Origin: Rhodobacteraceae bacterium UBA6236 | GTDB lineage: Bacteria > Pseudomonadota > Alphaproteobacteria > Rhodobacterales > Rhodobacteraceae | Length of the DNA stretch: 64,000 bases | Direction of reading: 5' to 3' | NCBI GenBank assembly: GCA_002440945.1 | Contig: DJWG01000081.1 | Coordinates: 13,640-77,639 of the forward strand | Shown: piece by piece, positions 42,392 to 51,951 of the stretch | Layout: every line of letters begins with the position of its first letter | How positions within the stretch are numbered: the stretch's first letter is position 1 | The notes under the pieces: generated by a model | What the model was told of the DNA's origin: nothing | Seen by the model: only the letters and a program-made list of their open reading frames with translations | Databases searched by the model: none | Translations under genes and position numbers: made by a program

Positions 42392-42429
42392 GGTCCATCC
42401 GAAGGCATTGGCGGATGGACCTCTTTTCT
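42392..42429 (+). terminator. Attenuator-like terminator before the ABC importer
   Basis: GGTCCATCCG (42392-42401) pairs perfectly with CGGATGGACC (42412-42421), followed by TCTTTTCT. It sits 77 bp upstream of the importer's first ATG, so it should control readthrough into the operon rather than end a gene. Confidence 0.75.
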
Positions 42430-42505
42430 GGAAACGCCGCGCCGCCCGGCGCCCCAGGCAGCCTCACCAGAAGAAACGACCACTTCCAGAACCAGGAGAC
42501 ATGAC

Positions 42506-43594
42506 ATGAAACGAATTGCAGCCCTTGCGGCGCTGATGCTGGCCACCAGCGTCCCGGCCTGGGCCGAGGTGACGCTTGCGGACCTCAAGGGTCGTGAAGT
42601 CACCTTGAAGGACCACCCCGAACGTGTGCTCCTTGGGTTCTACTACGAGGATTTCATCGCCATCACCGGCAAGGGCGGCATGGACAAGGTCGTGGCGATT
42701 TCGCGCGGGCCCTGGGCCGAATGGCGGCCGATGCAGTGGGAAGCCTACAAGTCCGTCTATCCGCAGATCGAGACGCTGCCTGATGTGGGCGATACCGAAA
42801 CCTCGACCTTCTCGGTCGAAGCCGCGATCGCCGCGAAACCCGACGTGGCGCTGCTGGCGGGTTGGCAGTTCGACGCGCTTGGCGAAGGCGTGGGCCAGCT
42901 TGAGGCGGCGGGGATCCCGGTCGTCGTGGTCGATTACAACGCCCAGACGCTTGCGGCGCACCTGGCCTCGACCCGCGTCATCGGCACGATGATGGGAACG
43001 GAAGACCGCGCCGAAAACCTGGCCAAGCTTTACGAGACGATGATCACCGACACCCAGGCGCGGGTGGCCGCCGCGGGGGACACCCCGAAGAAGGTCTACG
43101 TCGAACTGGCGAAGAAGGGTCCGTCCGAGGTCGGCAATTCCTACGGCAACGGCATGTGGGCGGGGGTGATCGACCTGGTGGGCGGCGCCAATATCGCCAA
43201 GGGCCAGATCGAGAACTGGGGTCCGCTTGCGCCCGAATATGTCCTGGCGGAGCGGCCCGAAGTGATCCTGCTGGCCGGGTCGGAGTGGATGTCGGCGCCC
43301 GAGGCGGTCCGCGTGGGCTTCAAGGCCGATGCGGCCGAGGTTCAAAACCGGATGGCGGCCTATACGACCCGCGCGGGCTGGGCCGACCTGCCGGCGGTGA
43401 AATCGGGTGAGGTGCATGCGATCTACCACGGTGGCGCGCGGTCGCTGTCGGACTTCGTCTTCGCCCGCTATCTGGGCAAGACGCTGCACCCTGCGGCTTT
43501 CGCCGATGTCGATCCGCAGGCGGAGCTAGCAGCCTATTATGCCGAATGGCTGCCGGTCCCGCTGGACGGCATCTTCGTGCAGAAACTGAAATGA
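42506..43594 (+). CDS. ABC importer periplasmic binding protein (iron-complex/cobalamin type)
   Basis: A 362-residue exported solute-binding protein. The signal peptide is MKRIAALAALMLATSVPAWA. The rest is the two-lobe class III fold (VTLKDHPERVLLG; KPDVALLAGWQF; GIPVVVVDYN; ERPEVILLAG). This class carries ferric siderophores, haem or vitamin B12. AGGAG precedes the ATG at 42506. It is the first gene of a three-gene operon with ATGA overlaps. The cargo is not determined from sequence. Confidence 0.88.
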   Translation: MKRIAALAALMLATSVPAWAEVTLADLKGREVTLKDHPERVLLGFYYEDFIAITGKGGMDKVVAISRGPWAEWRPMQWEAYKSVYPQIETLPDVGDTETSTFSVEAAIAAKPDVALLAGWQFDALGEGVGQLEAAGIPVVVVDYNAQTLAAHLASTRVIGTMMGTEDRAENLAKLYETMITDTQARVAAAGDTPKKVYVELAKKGPSEVGNSYGNGMWAGVIDLVGGANIAKGQIENWGPLAPEYVLAERPEVILLAGSEWMSAPEAVRVGFKADAAEVQNRMAAYTTRAGWADLPAVKSGEVHAIYHGGARSLSDFVFARYLGKTLHPAAFADVDPQAELAAYYAEWLPVPLDGIFVQKLK

Positions 43595-44643
43595 GCGAAC
43601 CGGGGCTGGCCATCGGCGGCTATGCCCGCCGGATCCGGCTTCGCGGCGCGGCGGTGATTGCCGCCGCGCTGGTGCTTTGCCTGCTGGTGCTGGCCGATCT
43701 GGTGACGGGGCCGTCGGGGATGCCGCTGGCCGACCTGAACCGCGCCTTCTGGGCCGGGCCGGGCGGCGAGGATCGCGCCGCCGCCGCGATCCTGTGGCAG
43801 ATACGGATGCCGCAGACCATCATGGCGGTTCTGGTCGGCGCCAGCCTTGGCCTTGCCGGGCTGGTCATGCAGACGATCCTGGCAAACCCCTTGGCCAGCC
43901 CCTTCACGCTTGGCTTTTCCGCCGCCGCCGGTTTCGGGGCGGCGGTTTCGATCCTGCTGGGCGGGCTGACCTTCCTGCCGCCCTGGGTGGAAACGCCCAT
44001 CGCCGCATTTGCCATGACGCTCGCCGCCGCCGGGCTGGTCTATGTCGTCGCCCGACTGAAGGGGTCGCAGGCCGAGGTGCTGGTGCTGGCGGGCATCGCG
44101 GTGCTGTTCTTCTTCCAGGCGCTGCAATCGCTGGTGCAGTTCATGGCCTCGCCCGAGGTGCTGCAACAGATCGTCTTCTGGCTGTTCGGCAGCCTTCTGA
44201 AGGCAAGCTGGACCTCGGTCCAGGTATCCGGCGCGATCCTGGCGATCTGCCTGCCCTTCGTGATGCGCGATGCCTGGAACCTGACCGCGCTGCGTCTGGG
44301 CGATGCCAATGCCGCAAGCCTGGGGCTGAACGTCGACCACATGCGCCGCCGGTCTTTCCTTCTGGTCGCGGCGCTGACGGCAGGGGCGGTCAGCTTTACC
44401 GGCACCATCGGCTTCGTCGGCCTCATCGCGCCCCACGCCGCCCGCGCGGCGGTGGGCGAGGATCACCGCTTCGCGCTGCCGGTCGCGGCGCTGATGGGGG
44501 CGCTGATCCTTGTCGCGGCCTCGGTCGCGGGAAAACTGATCTCTCCGGGTGCGGTGATCCCGGTCGGGGTCATCACGGCGATTGCCGGTATCCCCATGCT
44601 CATGACGGTTCTGATCACCCTGAAACCCACAGGTGCAAGATGA
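43591..44643 (+). CDS. FecCD-family ABC importer permease
   Basis: A 350-residue permease with about ten membrane segments and the family landmarks RMPQTIMAVLVGASLGLAG, ANPLASPFTLGFSAAAGFGA and GFVGLIAPHAARAAVGEDHR. It pairs with the ATPase downstream to move an iron complex or cobalamin across the inner membrane. Its ATG overlaps the binding-protein stop (ATGA). Confidence 0.92.
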   Translation: MSEPGLAIGGYARRIRLRGAAVIAAALVLCLLVLADLVTGPSGMPLADLNRAFWAGPGGEDRAAAAILWQIRMPQTIMAVLVGASLGLAGLVMQTILANPLASPFTLGFSAAAGFGAAVSILLGGLTFLPPWVETPIAAFAMTLAAAGLVYVVARLKGSQAEVLVLAGIAVLFFFQALQSLVQFMASPEVLQQIVFWLFGSLLKASWTSVQVSGAILAICLPFVMRDAWNLTALRLGDANAASLGLNVDHMRRRSFLLVAALTAGAVSFTGTIGFVGLIAPHAARAAVGEDHRFALPVAALMGALILVAASVAGKLISPGAVIPVGVITAIAGIPMLMTVLITLKPTGAR

Positions 44644-45392
44644 CGCTTTCGGCCATGATCCCCACGGTCCGCAAGGGCCGCACCACCATCCTGCATCCGG
44701 CGCAGATCGACGCAGGGCCCGGCGAGGTTCTGGGCATCGTCGGCCCGAACGGCGCGGGCAAGTCCACGCTGCTGCGCAGCCTTGCCGGGGCCTCGGAACC
44801 CGCCGCCCGGGTGACGTGGCACGGCCATGCCTTGCCGCCCTGCCAGATCGGCTACATGCCGCAGGCCTTCCAGGTCTGCGCGCGGCTGTCGGTGCTGGAA
44901 TGCGTCGTCCTTGGTCGGCGCGAACGGTTGGGCTGGCGCGTGTCGCCGCAAGACCTCGACGACAGCGCCGCGGTGCTGGAGCTTCTGGGGATCGCGCATC
45001 TGGCCGACCGTGCGCTGGAAAGCCTGTCGGGCGGCCAGCAACAGATGGTGCTTCTGGCCCAGCGGCTCTTGCGGCAGCCCTCGCTCATGGTGCTGGATGA
45101 ACCGACCTCGGCCCTGGACCTGCACCACCAGCTGAGAATCCTTGCCCGGCTGCGGGCCTATGCCCGCGAACATCAGGTTGTCGTGGTGATGGCGCTGCAT
45201 GACCTGACCATGGCCGCACGCTTCTGCGACCGGATCTTGCTGCTGCACGCCGGACAGGTCGCCGCCTGCGGAGAGGCGGCCGCCATCCTCACCCGCGAAA
45301 GGATCGGGTCCTGCTGGGGCGTCGACCCGGAAGTGCTTTACACCCGCGACGGCGCGCCGGTGATCGTGCCGCATCTGGCAGCGGCGGTGTAG
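44640..45392 (+). CDS. ABC importer ATP-binding protein
   Basis: A 250-residue ATPase with Walker A GPNGAGKST, Q-loop MPQAF, signature LSGGQQQM, Walker B LMVLDEPTSALDL and switch His in ALHDL. It overlaps the permease stop (ATGA) and completes the FecBCD/BtuFCD-like transporter. Confidence 0.93.
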   Translation: MTLSAMIPTVRKGRTTILHPAQIDAGPGEVLGIVGPNGAGKSTLLRSLAGASEPAARVTWHGHALPPCQIGYMPQAFQVCARLSVLECVVLGRRERLGWRVSPQDLDDSAAVLELLGIAHLADRALESLSGGQQQMVLLAQRLLRQPSLMVLDEPTSALDLHHQLRILARLRAYAREHQVVVVMALHDLTMAARFCDRILLLHAGQVAACGEAAAILTRERIGSCWGVDPEVLYTRDGAPVIVPHLAAAV

Positions 45393-45630
45393 CTGTTCGC
45401 GCCTTGCCAGTGGCAACGGTCCGCCGCCTGCGGATCACGCTTTCCACCCTGCTTCGAAAAAGCTTGAAAAATGGTATCCGTCTCGTACCTTTTAGTTCTG
45501 GCGGGCGGCCGCGCTCATCAGGGACCATGGAGCTTCAAGGCAGCACATCCGAAATCCGGCGGGGAGGGTCGGGCCAGGATCGCGCCTTTCTGAAATAGCC
45601 CATGGATCACGCGGCATTGGGAGGAATGGC

Positions 45631-46122
45631 ATGGTCGATATCATTTCCAGGCGGGATGGTCCGCGCCGCGAAGACGAACGGGCGCGGCGGCTGATCAACG
45701 AGAATCGGGGTGCCATCACCCATCTTGCCGACCGCCTGACGCAAGGCGGCTACAGTGCCGGCATTGCCGCGAAGGCCGCCGCAGCGAAGGGGCCGCAGGC
45801 GGAAGGCAAGCTGATCCACGACCTCGCCGCAAGCAGCGCCCGGACCGTTGATTCCGGTGAAACGCGGGTCAAGGTCAGCCTGAACAACCGCGTCGTGGCC
45901 TATGATGGCGGCTCGGGCCGTCAGGTCCATCTGCTGGGGGAAATCCGGCGGCAGGGTGGTCTGCGCTACTTCGCCCTTGCGGTTCCGGCAAACGGTTTCC
46001 TGTCGGATCTGCCACCCGAAGTTCTGGCCTCGATCGAGGAACTGGATGGCCAGATCATCGACGCGGCCTGCCCTGAAACCCTGCTGGCAACCGCCATCGC
46101 CGAACGCCTTGGCTACGCTTGA
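45631..46122 (+). CDS. Conserved-looking protein of unknown function upstream of prmR
   Basis: A 163-residue soluble protein that I do not recognise. The N-terminal half is helical and Ala-rich (ITHLADRLTQGGYSAGIAAK); the C-terminal half is mixed (LNNRVVAYDGGSGRQVHLLG; LRYFALAVPANGFLSDLP). There is no signal peptide or membrane segment. GGGAGG precedes the ATG. It is transcribed in the same direction as prmR, 123 bp upstream, and could belong to the same regulatory unit. Confidence 0.6.
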   Translation: MVDIISRRDGPRREDERARRLINENRGAITHLADRLTQGGYSAGIAAKAAAAKGPQAEGKLIHDLAASSARTVDSGETRVKVSLNNRVVAYDGGSGRQVHLLGEIRRQGGLRYFALAVPANGFLSDLPPEVLASIEELDGQIIDAACPETLLATAIAERLGYA

Positions 46123-46245
46123 CGACGGGCCCCGGACCAGGGGCCTTGCTATGACTTCCTCCCGCAGGTGCTCTCGCTGCACGGCTGACCGAGAGTCGAG
46201 ACCGAGAAGGGCGCATCCCGCGCCCGTGCTCCCTGGAAGGAAAGC

Positions 46246-48261
46246 ATGAGCGATTTGATTGGGGGATTTCATACCCGGACGGGCGGCTTTGACGAATGGC
46301 TGGACCAGCGCGCCACGATGCGCGCCTGGGAAGATTTCCTGACCTTCCGCGACCTCGGCCGCAGCCAGATTTCCGGCGTCCGGCGCGAGATCCTGGAATC
46401 CTGGTCACGCAGCATCGATTCAGGCATCGATGCGACCGCCGTCCTTGCGCCCCTGGACGAAACCGAAGAAAGGCTGGAGGCCGCCCGGCAGAAGAACGCC
46501 GAACTCCGCGCCGCCGCGCAGCAGCCCTTCGCCAAGATCGGCCCGCTTCTTGCCGAAGCCAGTGCGCTGCTGATCCTGACGGATGCCGAAGGCATCGTTC
46601 TGGAACAGATCGGCGACGTGCGCACCCATGACGCGGCGCGCGGCATCCATCTGGTGCGCGGTGGCAACTGGGATGAGGCGATCATCGGCACCAACGGCAT
46701 CGGCACCGCAATCCGGTCGGGGCGTCCGACGGTGGTCCATGCCTCTGAACATTTCTGCCAGGGCATCAAGAACTGGACCTGCGCCGCCGCGCCCGTCCGC
46801 GACCCCATCGACCAGCGGATCATCGGCGCGGTGGACCTGTCCGGCCCGCCAAGCATCTTCCGCCCCCATAACGTCGCCATGATCGCTTCTGTCGCGCGTG
46901 AAATCGAGGCGGCGCTTGCAGAAGGGCAGGACACCCGCCGCATCCGCCTGCTTGAGGCGTTCCTCGATTCCGGGTCTGCCTACGACAAAAGCGATGCGGT
47001 GGTCATCCTCGACCGGATCGGGCGGGTCATGTATCACCGCCATCCGGGTGCCGTGACCGAGGTGCAGCGGGCGCAGGATCTGGCGCTGGGGCGGCAACTG
47101 ATCCCGCTGTCGGTGTCGATGACCGATCATGACATCGTGCGCGCCATGCCGCCGCATCTGCAACCGAACGGCGTGAGCCGGCTTTTGCTGGATGGCGAAT
47201 TCAGCGGCGCGGCGCTGATCCTGCCGTCCGGCCGAACGGTGGCGCCGCAGGCCCTTCGCCCGCCATCGGCGCCCGTGCGCATTCCGCCGCGCGCCGGGGC
47301 CGAGGGGGACGAGCTGTTGATGATCGGGCAGGCGCCGAAGTTCCTCGCCGCCGTCGATCTTGCCCGCCGCGCCGCCGCCGCGGGGGCGTCGGTCCTGATC
47401 CAGGGCGAAACCGGCGCCGGGAAGGAGCTTTTCGCGCGCCTCATCCATTCGGGCGCGGGGAAGGGCCGTGGCCCCTTCGTGACCGTCAATTGCGGCGCGA
47501 TTTCCGCCGACCTTTTCGGGTCCGAGCTGTTCGGCCATGCAGCCGGGGCCTTCACCGGTGCGACCCGCGACGGCAAGGCGGGCAAGTTCGAACAGGCCGA
47601 CGGCGGCGTTCTGTGTCTGGATGAGATCGGCGAGATGCCCCGGGACTTGCAACCCTATCTGCTTCGGGTGCTGGAACAGCGCGCGGTCTACCGCATCGGC
47701 TGTTCGCGCCGCCGCCAGGTCGAGGTGCAGCTGGTCGCCATGACCAACCGCGACCTGGGGCTGGAGGTCGAGGCCGGTCGCTTCCGCCGCGATCTGTACT
47801 ACCGGGTCGGCACGGTCACGATCGAGGTTCCCCCTTTGCGCGAACGCACATGCGACCTCCCTGTCCTGGCTGAGCACTTCAGCCAGCGCGTGGCCGCGCG
47901 CCTGGGCCGCGACCCGCTCAGTCTGTCGGACGCTGCGATGGACCGGCTCCTGGCCTATGCCTGGCCCGGAAACGTGCGGGAATTGCGCAACCTGCTGGAA
48001 CGGCTTTACCTGATGGCCTCGGGGTCCGTGGTCACGGAAGATGCCTTGCCGCCGGTCTTCCATCAGCAAGCACCCGTGCCGCAGCCGCTGGTCGCGCCAG
48101 CCGAACCCGCAAGCCTGACCGATCTGGAGGAACAGGCGATCCGCCGCGCGCTGGTGGTGGAAGAAGGCAACCTGACCCGGGTCGCCACGGTCCTGGGCAT
48201 CTCGCGCCCGACGCTTTACCGCAAGCTGCGCGCCTACGGCATCCGGCGCACATATGAATGA
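46246..48261 (+). CDS. prmR: Sigma-54-dependent activator of the monooxygenase operon
   Basis: A 671-residue enhancer-binding protein of the AcoR/MimR type. An N-terminal GAF-like sensor domain (about 75-220) is followed by a linker domain, and the AAA+ domain (about 345-570) has Walker A GETGAGKE, the sigma-54 contact GAFTGA (within AAGAFTGATR) and the arginine fingers near FRRDLYYRVG. A Fis-type HTH ends it (GNLTRVATVLGISRPTLYRKL). The sensor probably binds the substrate or an oxidation product. It converges on the prm operon whose promoter carries -24/-12 elements, and an rpoN copy lies nearby, so it is the likely regulator. GGAAGGA precedes the ATG. Confidence 0.88.
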   Translation: MSDLIGGFHTRTGGFDEWLDQRATMRAWEDFLTFRDLGRSQISGVRREILESWSRSIDSGIDATAVLAPLDETEERLEAARQKNAELRAAAQQPFAKIGPLLAEASALLILTDAEGIVLEQIGDVRTHDAARGIHLVRGGNWDEAIIGTNGIGTAIRSGRPTVVHASEHFCQGIKNWTCAAAPVRDPIDQRIIGAVDLSGPPSIFRPHNVAMIASVAREIEAALAEGQDTRRIRLLEAFLDSGSAYDKSDAVVILDRIGRVMYHRHPGAVTEVQRAQDLALGRQLIPLSVSMTDHDIVRAMPPHLQPNGVSRLLLDGEFSGAALILPSGRTVAPQALRPPSAPVRIPPRAGAEGDELLMIGQAPKFLAAVDLARRAAAAGASVLIQGETGAGKELFARLIHSGAGKGRGPFVTVNCGAISADLFGSELFGHAAGAFTGATRDGKAGKFEQADGGVLCLDEIGEMPRDLQPYLLRVLEQRAVYRIGCSRRRQVEVQLVAMTNRDLGLEVEAGRFRRDLYYRVGTVTIEVPPLRERTCDLPVLAEHFSQRVAARLGRDPLSLSDAAMDRLLAYAWPGNVRELRNLLERLYLMASGSVVTEDALPPVFHQQAPVPQPLVAPAEPASLTDLEEQAIRRALVVEEGNLTRVATVLGISRPTLYRKLRAYGIRRTYE

Positions 48262-48271
48262 CGCATCGCTT

Positions 48272-48306
48272 CCCCGGAAGGCGGAGGACAGCTCCGCCTT
48301 CCGGGG
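48272..48306. terminator. Long hairpin between convergent prmR and adh
   Basis: A perfect 15-bp stem CCCCGGAAGGCGGAG with loop GACAG fills the 57-bp gap between the two stops. It has no T tract; it probably acts on both strands. Confidence 0.6.
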
Positions 48307-48318
48307 TCGCACCCGCGC

Positions 48319-49362
48319 TTAAGGCACGATCACGCCGCGCCCGGTAAAGCGGCGGTTCTTGAAATCGTCGATGGCGGTGTTGATGTCGTCAAGCTTGTAA
48401 GAGGTGTAGTGCATCTTCACCTTGCCGTCGGCGTTCAATTCCATCAGTTCGACAAGCTCGGTGTAGTCGCCCACCAGGCTGCCGCCGATCTTGATTTCAT
48501 TGGCGACCAGATCAAGCGTCGGGATCTGCACCGTGCCGCCATAGCCCACGACGATCACTTCGCCGCCCTTGCGCAACAGCTTCCAGCAGATGTTTTCGAC
48601 GCCCAGTTCGCCGACAAAGTCGATGACCACATGCGCGCCGCCACCGGTGATCGACTTCAGTTCCTCGATCAGGTTGGGGCCGCCGTCCAGAACGTAGTCG
48701 GCGCCCAGTTCCTTCGCCAGAAGCTGCGCCCCCGGTTCGCGGTCGATGGCGATGGTGCGGCAGCCCGACATTTCGCGCAGGACCTGAAGGGCGATGTGGC
48801 CCAGCCCACCCACGCCCAGGACCGCGCAGTAGCTGCCCGGCGGCAGCATCTTCGCCGCCCGTTTCGCAGCGCGGTAGGCGGTGATGCCGGCGTCGGCCAT
48901 CGGCGCCACATCAAGCGGCGCGATGTTGGTATTCAGCTTGATGAGCGAGCGTTCGTTGGTCAGGAAATATTCGGCGAACCCGCCGTTCAGGCCAAGGCCC
49001 GGAAACAGGCCGTGGTCGCAATACATGTCATGACCGTGGTGGCAGTTCAGGCAGACGCCGCAGGTGCGCAGGGGGTGGCAGATGACCGCATCGCCCGGCT
49101 TCACCGTCTTGACGTTGCTGCCGACGTCTTCGACCCAGCCCGCGTTTTCATGGCCCATCACATAGGGCAGCAGGCTGCCATGCGGGTCCATGATACCCTG
49201 CCAGACGCCTTCGATGATATGGAGGTCAGTCCGGCACAGCCCGGCGGCGCCGACGCGCACGATCACCTCGTCGGGGGCGGTGATGGTCGGGGCGGTGATG
49301 TCCTCGATCTTCAGCTTCACGTTCATGTGGGGGTCGTATTCATAAAGTCTTGCAGCCTTCAT
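48319..49362 (-). CDS. Zinc-dependent NAD(P) alcohol dehydrogenase
   Basis: A 347-residue medium-chain dehydrogenase. Catalytic zinc ligands lie in GLCRTDLHI and GHENAGWVEDVG; the structural zinc lobe is CGVCLNCHHGHDMYC; the cofactor fold is VLGVGGLGHIALQVL. As the last gene of the prm operon it should oxidise the alcohol made by the monooxygenase, such as 2-propanol to acetone. AAAGGA precedes the ATG. The reading frame is complete and typical in length. Confidence 0.92.
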   Translation of the reverse strand: MKAARLYEYDPHMNVKLKIEDITAPTITAPDEVIVRVGAAGLCRTDLHIIEGVWQGIMDPHGSLLPYVMGHENAGWVEDVGSNVKTVKPGDAVICHPLRTCGVCLNCHHGHDMYCDHGLFPGLGLNGGFAEYFLTNERSLIKLNTNIAPLDVAPMADAGITAYRAAKRAAKMLPPGSYCAVLGVGGLGHIALQVLREMSGCRTIAIDREPGAQLLAKELGADYVLDGGPNLIEELKSITGGGAHVVIDFVGELGVENICWKLLRKGGEVIVVGYGGTVQIPTLDLVANEIKIGGSLVGDYTELVELMELNADGKVKMHYTSYKLDDINTAIDDFKNRRFTGRGVIVP

Positions 49363-49427
49363 CGGCGCAGTCCTTTCCTTGGATTGGGGTCAAAAAGGGA
49401 AGGGCGGACGAGCCGCCCTTCGCGCCG

Positions 49428-51059
49428 TCACTGGCGGCCAAGCCGTTCCGCGCCGCCGCCCAGGGCCGGGCCCGCGGTCGGATCGACATGTTCTTCGGCG
49501 TGGCCGATCAGGGTTTCGGTGGTCAGGATCAGGGCGGCGACCGAAGCCGCGTTGCCAAGCGCCGAACAGGTCACGCGCACCGGATCGACGATGCCCGCGT
49601 CGATCATGTCGCGGAACGTCCCGTTCGAGGCATCAAAGCCGATGCCCGGACCCGACCGGACGACCTCGGCGATCACCGCGTTCGGGTCGCAGCCCGCGTT
49701 GATCGCGATCCGCGCCAAGGGCCGCGTCAGCACCGACCGCACAAGATCCACGCCCGCCGCGACGTCGCTGCCTTCAACCGCCAGATGATCGAGTTCCGAG
49801 GCAACATGGGCAAGCGCCGCACCGCCACCGGGCACAACGCCTTCCTCGACCGCCGCGCGGATAGCGTAGAGCGAGTCCTCGATCAGCTGGATCTTGCGCT
49901 TCTGCTCGACCGGGGTCAGCCCGCCCGCGTGGATCACCGCCGTGCCGCCCGAAAGCTTCGCCAGCCGTTCGCGCAGCTTGTCCTGTTCGATGTTCGGGGG
50001 GGCGATGTCATACTGGCGCTGCACCTGCAGGCGGCGGGCGGCAATCGCGGCCGCGTCGCCTTCGCCCTTGATCACCGTGGTCTGGCTGGCCGAGGACCGC
50101 ACCTGCCGCGCCGCGCCCAGCTGTTCGCGCGTGACCGCCTCGACCTTCTTGCCAAGGTCACGGGCCAGGACTTCGCCACCCGTGAGGATTGCCAGGTCAT
50201 CCATCTGCGCCCGGCGCCAGTGGCCGTATTCCGGCGGATGGACGATCAGGTATTTCCCCGGCAGCGAGGCTTCCAGCAGCGTCACCACCACCTCGGGCGC
50301 GATTTCCTCGGCGATGACCAGCAGGGGCCGGCCTTCCGCATCGGCAATCCGGCGCGCCGCGTCCAGGGCCGAGGGGTGCAGAATCTTCTGGTCGGTCATC
50401 AGGATCAGCGGGCGTTCCAGCACCGCCTCCATCTCGTCCTGGTCGGTGACCATGTGATGCGAGATGTAGCCGCGTTCGAAGGACATGCCCTCGATCACTT
50501 CAAGCGTCGTGTCCACGGTGACAGAGAAATCGGCGCTGATGATCCCGTCGGCGCCCACGCGCTGATGCGCTTCGGCGACGATGGCGCCCAGGCGGGGGTC
50601 GGTGGCGGCGATGTTGGCCACCGCGGTCAGCAGGTGGGGATTGTCCTTCACCGACACCGCCTGCCGGCGCAGCGCGGCCACGACCGCCCCCACGGCAAGT
50701 TCGATGCCGCGGCACAGATCGACCGTGCGCGCGCCGCGATCGGCCTGCGCCACGCCCTGCTGGATCATCGCATTGGCCAGCACGATCGCCGTCGTGGTGC
50801 CATCGCCCGCGACCTCGTTGGTCTGCATCGAGACTTCGCGCACCACCTGCGCGCCCATGTTCTCGAACCGGTCGGGCAGTTCGATTTCGGTCGCGATCGA
50901 CACGCCATCGCGGGTGATCAGCGGCGTTCCGACCGGGCGGTCGATCATCGCGTTCAGGCCCTTGGGGCCAAGCGTCGGTTCGACGGCGGCGGCAAGGCGG
51001 GCGACGCCGCGGGCCAGGGCCCGTCGGGCCTCGGCGCTGTGAAGCAGCATGTTCGGCAT
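49428..51059 (-). CDS. prmG: GroEL-like chaperonin dedicated to the monooxygenase
   Basis: A 543-residue chaperonin with VEPTLGPKGLNAMI and AGDGTTTAIVLANAMI for ATP binding and GVVPGGGAALAHVASEL near the C-terminus. It ends in GGGAERLGRQ instead of the GGM tail of housekeeping GroEL, and no groES is beside it. Homologues encoded in mimABCD/prmABCD operons (MimG, PrmG) are needed to fold the hydroxylase large subunit; that role is inferred here from position. GGGAGG precedes the ATG at 51059. Confidence 0.9.
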   Translation of the reverse strand: MPNMLLHSAEARRALARGVARLAAAVEPTLGPKGLNAMIDRPVGTPLITRDGVSIATEIELPDRFENMGAQVVREVSMQTNEVAGDGTTTAIVLANAMIQQGVAQADRGARTVDLCRGIELAVGAVVAALRRQAVSVKDNPHLLTAVANIAATDPRLGAIVAEAHQRVGADGIISADFSVTVDTTLEVIEGMSFERGYISHHMVTDQDEMEAVLERPLILMTDQKILHPSALDAARRIADAEGRPLLVIAEEIAPEVVVTLLEASLPGKYLIVHPPEYGHWRRAQMDDLAILTGGEVLARDLGKKVEAVTREQLGAARQVRSSASQTTVIKGEGDAAAIAARRLQVQRQYDIAPPNIEQDKLRERLAKLSGGTAVIHAGGLTPVEQKRKIQLIEDSLYAIRAAVEEGVVPGGGAALAHVASELDHLAVEGSDVAAGVDLVRSVLTRPLARIAINAGCDPNAVIAEVVRSGPGIGFDASNGTFRDMIDAGIVDPVRVTCSALGNAASVAALILTTETLIGHAEEHVDPTAGPALGGGAERLGRQ

Positions 51060-51130
51060 GGGTAGTCCTCCCTTGTGACCGGACGCGTGATCCGCGCCGG
51101 CTTCCCTTCCTGGTGGTGGGTTCTGATCTG

Positions 51131-51946
51131 TCAGCCGGGGCTGACGGGGCTTGGGTCGTGGGTCCGGGGCGGCACGCGCCCGAGGATGAAGTCGATCAGC
51201 TCGGGCTCGCCGCTGGTCCGGTCGACTTCCTTGTAGCGGGCGGCGGCCAGTCCGCGGCACATCGCACCGTTGAACTCCATGTTGATGCGGATGGCGCGCA
51301 GGCGCATCAGGTGGTCGGCCAAGCCTTCGGCGGTGACGGGATCGCCCTGCCAGGTCACGAAGGCCGGATCGTCGGGCAGGCAGGCCAGGCCATCCTCGAC
51401 CAGGATCTCGCGGTAGCGCGGCTTTTGCGCCGCCGCTTCGGGCTGGTTGCCGAAATTGACCGCGCCAAGCTGCGAAAGTGTCGTTGCCGCGATTTCCCCG
51501 GCGCTCCAACCCATCGCCTTCAGGCCCAGGATCACCGCTTCCTGCCGGCGCAGGAAGGCCTTTTCGCGGAAGGTGTCGCGCACTTCGGTCAGGTCCGCGC
51601 CCTCGGTCAGTTCGGCAAAGACCTCTTCGAAGGGACGGGCGCCATTGACCGCGTCGTTCACCCGTTCGGCAAAGCAGTGGTCCATCAGCCGCACCTGGAC
51701 CCGCTGCACCCAGGCGGGCGAAAGGGCGGCGTTGCGGATGCCGTCGGCCATCAGGAAGGCGAAGTTCGGCGAACACCAGTAGGTCGGCAGGCGGAACTCG
51801 ATCTCGACCTCGCCCCGGCGCGACACATGCAGCCGTTCGACAAAGCCCATGTCGGTGATCGGCTCGTCAAGTTCGGGGTCGGTGACGGCGCCAAGGCGCC
51901 GCCACACTTCCCTTGCCTGCGCGCCACGGATCTGCGGCATGCCCAT
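51131..51946 (-). CDS. DUF59/MIP18-like protein of the monooxygenase operon
   Basis: A 271-residue protein whose first 100 residues form a DUF59 (SufT/MIP18-like) domain (VTDPELDEPITDMGFVERL; PTYWCSPNFAFLMADGIR). The remainder is helical and specific to prm/mim loci. DUF59 proteins take part in iron-sulfur or metal-centre assembly, so a role in maturing the di-iron hydroxylase or the reductase cluster is plausible. The ATG at 51946 follows GGAG within the stop region of the amidohydrolase gene, 5 nt away. Confidence 0.85.
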   Translation of the reverse strand: MGMPQIRGAQAREVWRRLGAVTDPELDEPITDMGFVERLHVSRRGEVEIEFRLPTYWCSPNFAFLMADGIRNAALSPAWVQRVQVRLMDHCFAERVNDAVNGARPFEEVFAELTEGADLTEVRDTFREKAFLRRQEAVILGLKAMGWSAGEIAATTLSQLGAVNFGNQPEAAAQKPRYREILVEDGLACLPDDPAFVTWQGDPVTAEGLADHLMRLRAIRINMEFNGAMCRGLAAARYKEVDRTSGEPELIDFILGRVPPRTHDPSPVSPG

Positions 51947-51951
51947 GGGAC

